From the NCBI RefSeq assembly GCF_040801915.1, contig NZ_JBFMIA010000001.1, forward strand, positions 62,001 through 126,000: a DNA stretch of 64,000 nucleotides. Reading direction: 5' to 3'. The stretch is from Jeotgalibacillus marinus. GTDB taxonomy: Bacteria; Bacillota; Bacilli; Bacillales; Jeotgalibacillaceae. The notes below the pieces were generated by a model. That model made no database searches and was not told the origin of the DNA. It saw only the letters and a list, made by a program, of their open reading frames with translations. The translations under genes and the position numbers were made by a program. This document shows, piece by piece, positions 62,216 through 64,000 of this stretch; within the stretch, counting starts at the first letter, position 1, and each line of letters starts with the position of its first letter.

Positions 62216-63724
62216 GTGAAACAAGAAAATACACCTTCAACATTAATTATGATTTTTGGGGCAACGGGTGACCTTGCTAAACGAAAGCTCTTCCCGTCTC
62301 TTTACCAGCTATATTTAAAGGGAAAAATGTCCAATAACTTTGCCTTATTAGGTGTTGGGCGTCGTGAGTGGTCACATGATCGTTTTAAAGATCATGTCCG
62401 GGATTCTTTACAAGCTTCATCTCATTCAAAAGAACACATCGAATCATTTATTGAGCATTGTGCTTATCAGTCGCATGACGTGTCAGATTCTGATTCATAC
62501 ATACAGTTAAAAAATCTCGCAAATGAACTTGATCAACAATTTGAACTTTGTGGAAACCGTATTTTTTACTTAGCAATGGCACCAGAATTTTTCGGCACAA
62601 TTACAGATCACTTAAAGCAAGATGGGCTAACCGACACGAAAGGCTTTTGCCGTTTAGTCATTGAAAAACCATTCGGTCATGACTTGGCATCTGCCTCTGC
62701 TTTAAATGAACAAATTAGAAAATCATTTTCAGAAGAACAAATCTATCGAATTGACCACTACCTCGGGAAGGAAATGGTTCAAAACATTGAAGTTATTCGG
62801 TTTGCCAACGCTATATTTGAACCACAGTGGAATAGCCGCTTCATTTCAAATATCCAAATTACTTCTTCCGAGACTCTAGGTGTTGAAGAACGTGGTCGCT
62901 ACTATGAAACGAGTGGTGCACTGCGTGACATGGTTCAAAACCACATGCTCCAAATGGTCGCCTTGCTTGCGATGGAACCACCAATTCGCTTAAGCACAGA
63001 CGAAATTCGTAGCGAAAAAGTTCGTGTATTCCGTGCCATGCGTCCAATTGAAGGAACAGAAGTAGATGATTATTTTGTCCGCGGTCAGTATGCAGAAGGA
63101 ACCGTAAATGGAACTGACGTGGATAGCTATCGAAATGGAGAAAATGTTGATCCTACATCCAACACGGAAACATTTGTTGCTGGTAAAGTAATGATTGATA
63201 ACTTCCGTTGGGCAGGCGTTCCATTCTTTATCCGAACGGGTAAGAGAATGACTGTAAAATCAACAAAAATCGTTGTTCAGTTTAAAGATATTCCGATGAA
63301 CCTTTATTACAACAAAGAGCATTCATTGGATCCCAACTTACTTGTCATTCATATTCAACCGGATGAAGGAGTGACGTTACACTTAAATGCGAAGAAAACG
63401 AGTCAAGGGATTGATACGAAACCCGTCAAACTCAGTTATTCTGCCTCAAGCATTGATGGCATTAATACGCCTGAAGCATATGAGAAACTGTTATACGACT
63501 GTATCTTAGGAGATGCAACGAACTTTACGCATTGGGATGAAGTCAAACATTCTTGGAGCTTTGTTGATAAAATATCTACTCATTGGGAGTCTACAACCGA
63601 AGAATCGTTCCCGAATTACGCATCTGGCTCAATGGGACCTGCTAAAAGCGATGAGCTACTCGCACAAGAAGGTTTTGAATGGTGGCCAATTGGAGAATTA
63701 GATGTTAAAAAAACGATAGAATAG
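62216..63724 (+). CDS. zwf: Glucose-6-phosphate 1-dehydrogenase
   Basis: First enzyme of the oxidative pentose phosphate pathway, giving NADPH. 502 residues: NADP motif IFGATGDLAKRKLFP, active-site RIDHYLGKEMVQN, and FFIRTGKRM. The GTG at 62216 is chosen since GTGAGG precedes it and the family begins near there; a TTG ten codons upstream lacks a site. In B. subtilis gndA follows nearby; the window ends too early to see. Confidence 0.96.
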   Translation: MKQENTPSTLIMIFGATGDLAKRKLFPSLYQLYLKGKMSNNFALLGVGRREWSHDRFKDHVRDSLQASSHSKEHIESFIEHCAYQSHDVSDSDSYIQLKNLANELDQQFELCGNRIFYLAMAPEFFGTITDHLKQDGLTDTKGFCRLVIEKPFGHDLASASALNEQIRKSFSEEQIYRIDHYLGKEMVQNIEVIRFANAIFEPQWNSRFISNIQITSSETLGVEERGRYYETSGALRDMVQNHMLQMVALLAMEPPIRLSTDEIRSEKVRVFRAMRPIEGTEVDDYFVRGQYAEGTVNGTDVDSYRNGENVDPTSNTETFVAGKVMIDNFRWAGVPFFIRTGKRMTVKSTKIVVQFKDIPMNLYYNKEHSLDPNLLVIHIQPDEGVTLHLNAKKTSQGIDTKPVKLSYSASSIDGINTPEAYEKLLYDCILGDATNFTHWDEVKHSWSFVDKISTHWESTTEESFPNYASGSMGPAKSDELLAQEGFEWWPIGELDVKKTIE

Positions 63725-63808
63725 GGTACAAACAGTCCAATTCAACGATGTTATGGTACTCTGGTGATTTAAGTCTGAACGACAATTAAACTATATTGAG
63801 AAGACCTG

Positions 63809-63845
63809 AAAGGCTGTCCGAGAAGTTCTCGGGCAGCCTTTTTGG
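63809..63845 (+). terminator. Terminator of zwf
   Basis: AAAGGCTGTCCGAGAA pairs with TTCTCGGGCAGCCTTT, one mismatch, followed by TTT. The remaining 155 bases to the edge hold no supported gene. Confidence 0.85.
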
Positions 63846-64000
63846 GTAAACGTTCAGTTTTACGAATAGAATAACCTTGATTCTTACGTGAATGACAAGA
63901 GGTGCTACAAGACAACATCAAGTTCACGAGAAAAAACAGAGAAACTTGTAAAGTTCGTACCATTGTACGCGAGCAACATTGCGTTATTATCGTATAAAAA

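Noticed and set aside
63769..63963. Minus-strand 64-codon ORF with lipoprotein-like NLMLSC
   Set aside because: No ribosome-binding site, and it runs through the zwf terminator hairpin; likely chance.
15..64000. CRISPR arrays, tRNA or rRNA genes, complete insertion sequences
   Set aside because: I saw no regularly spaced repeats, no tRNA cloverleaf or rRNA sequence and no transposase frame; CCA-type T-box similarity at 57533 belongs to the riboswitch.

Overview
The window is a chromosomal core segment of an endospore-forming Bacillaceae bacterium with low-to-moderate GC. The evidence is the set of orthologues of the Bacillus subtilis resE-to-zwf region: cytochrome c biogenesis/redox control (resABCDE), chromosome condensation (scpAB), spore maturation (dacB, spmAB), the spoVA, spoIIA/sigF and dacF cluster, xerD, fur, spoIIM, nudF, proI, namA, rnz and zwf. 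Gene order is close to B. subtilis but is broken by insertions, an inversion and several losses. Mutations and small islands suggest an environmental, possibly alkaliphilic or halophilic relative, but nothing here fixes the genus.

Layout. 1-5324: resE (5' end only), resD, resC, resB, resA and rluB, all minus strand. 5325-13000: accessory island with a DUF3870 gene, a TAXI-type TRAP transporter (binding protein, DUF1850 protein, fused permease), a glutaryl-CoA-dehydrogenase-like enzyme and a class III CoA-transferase; it carries a full-match cre site and an unusual leader of mutually exclusive dyads. 13576-19546: scpA, scpB, dacB, spmA, spmB and a DUF309 gene on the plus strand, inverted relative to B. 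subtilis, with a damaged DinB gene and a HAD phosphatase inserted. 19558-31680: ribT without its riboflavin operon, a 28-codon membrane peptide, lysA, a spoVA operon reduced to AA-AB-AF, sigF, spoIIAB, spoIIAA, dacF, pdp, a dead arsI-like gene with ArsR-type dyads, deoB and xerD.

31861-43796: fur, a quinone reductase, spoIIM, nudF, an aldo/keto reductase, a CcpA-type-controlled thiolase-scoA-scoB operon divergent from HMG-CoA lyase, a hydrolase, two small Fe-S-related proteins, and an SOS-type Y-family polymerase with its YolD-like partner. 43868-49733: sugar ABC permeases preceded by a three-part sensor (anchored sugar-binding protein, YesM-like kinase, YesN-like regulator); the kinase has an internal stop and the transporter lacks its own binding protein. 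50287-55409: a YczE-type membrane protein, then a PTS regulator with ascorbate-type EIIA, EIIB and EIIC. 55444-64000: yqjQ, yqjP, T-box-controlled proI, namA, amj, rnz and zwf.

How the parts fit. The spore genes form one temporal programme: a sigma-H promoter drives spoIIAA-spoIIAB-sigF, and a sigma-F-like promoter precedes dacF. The two catabolic loci fit a shared theme: the island could turn an imported dicarboxylate into crotonyl-CoA-level intermediates, and the thiolase/ScoAB/HMG-CoA lyase locus handles acetoacetate. Both carry cre sites, implying glucose repression. Relics of decay are frequent (arsI, DinB, the YesM kinase, a small membrane peptide, two degenerate dispersed repeats).
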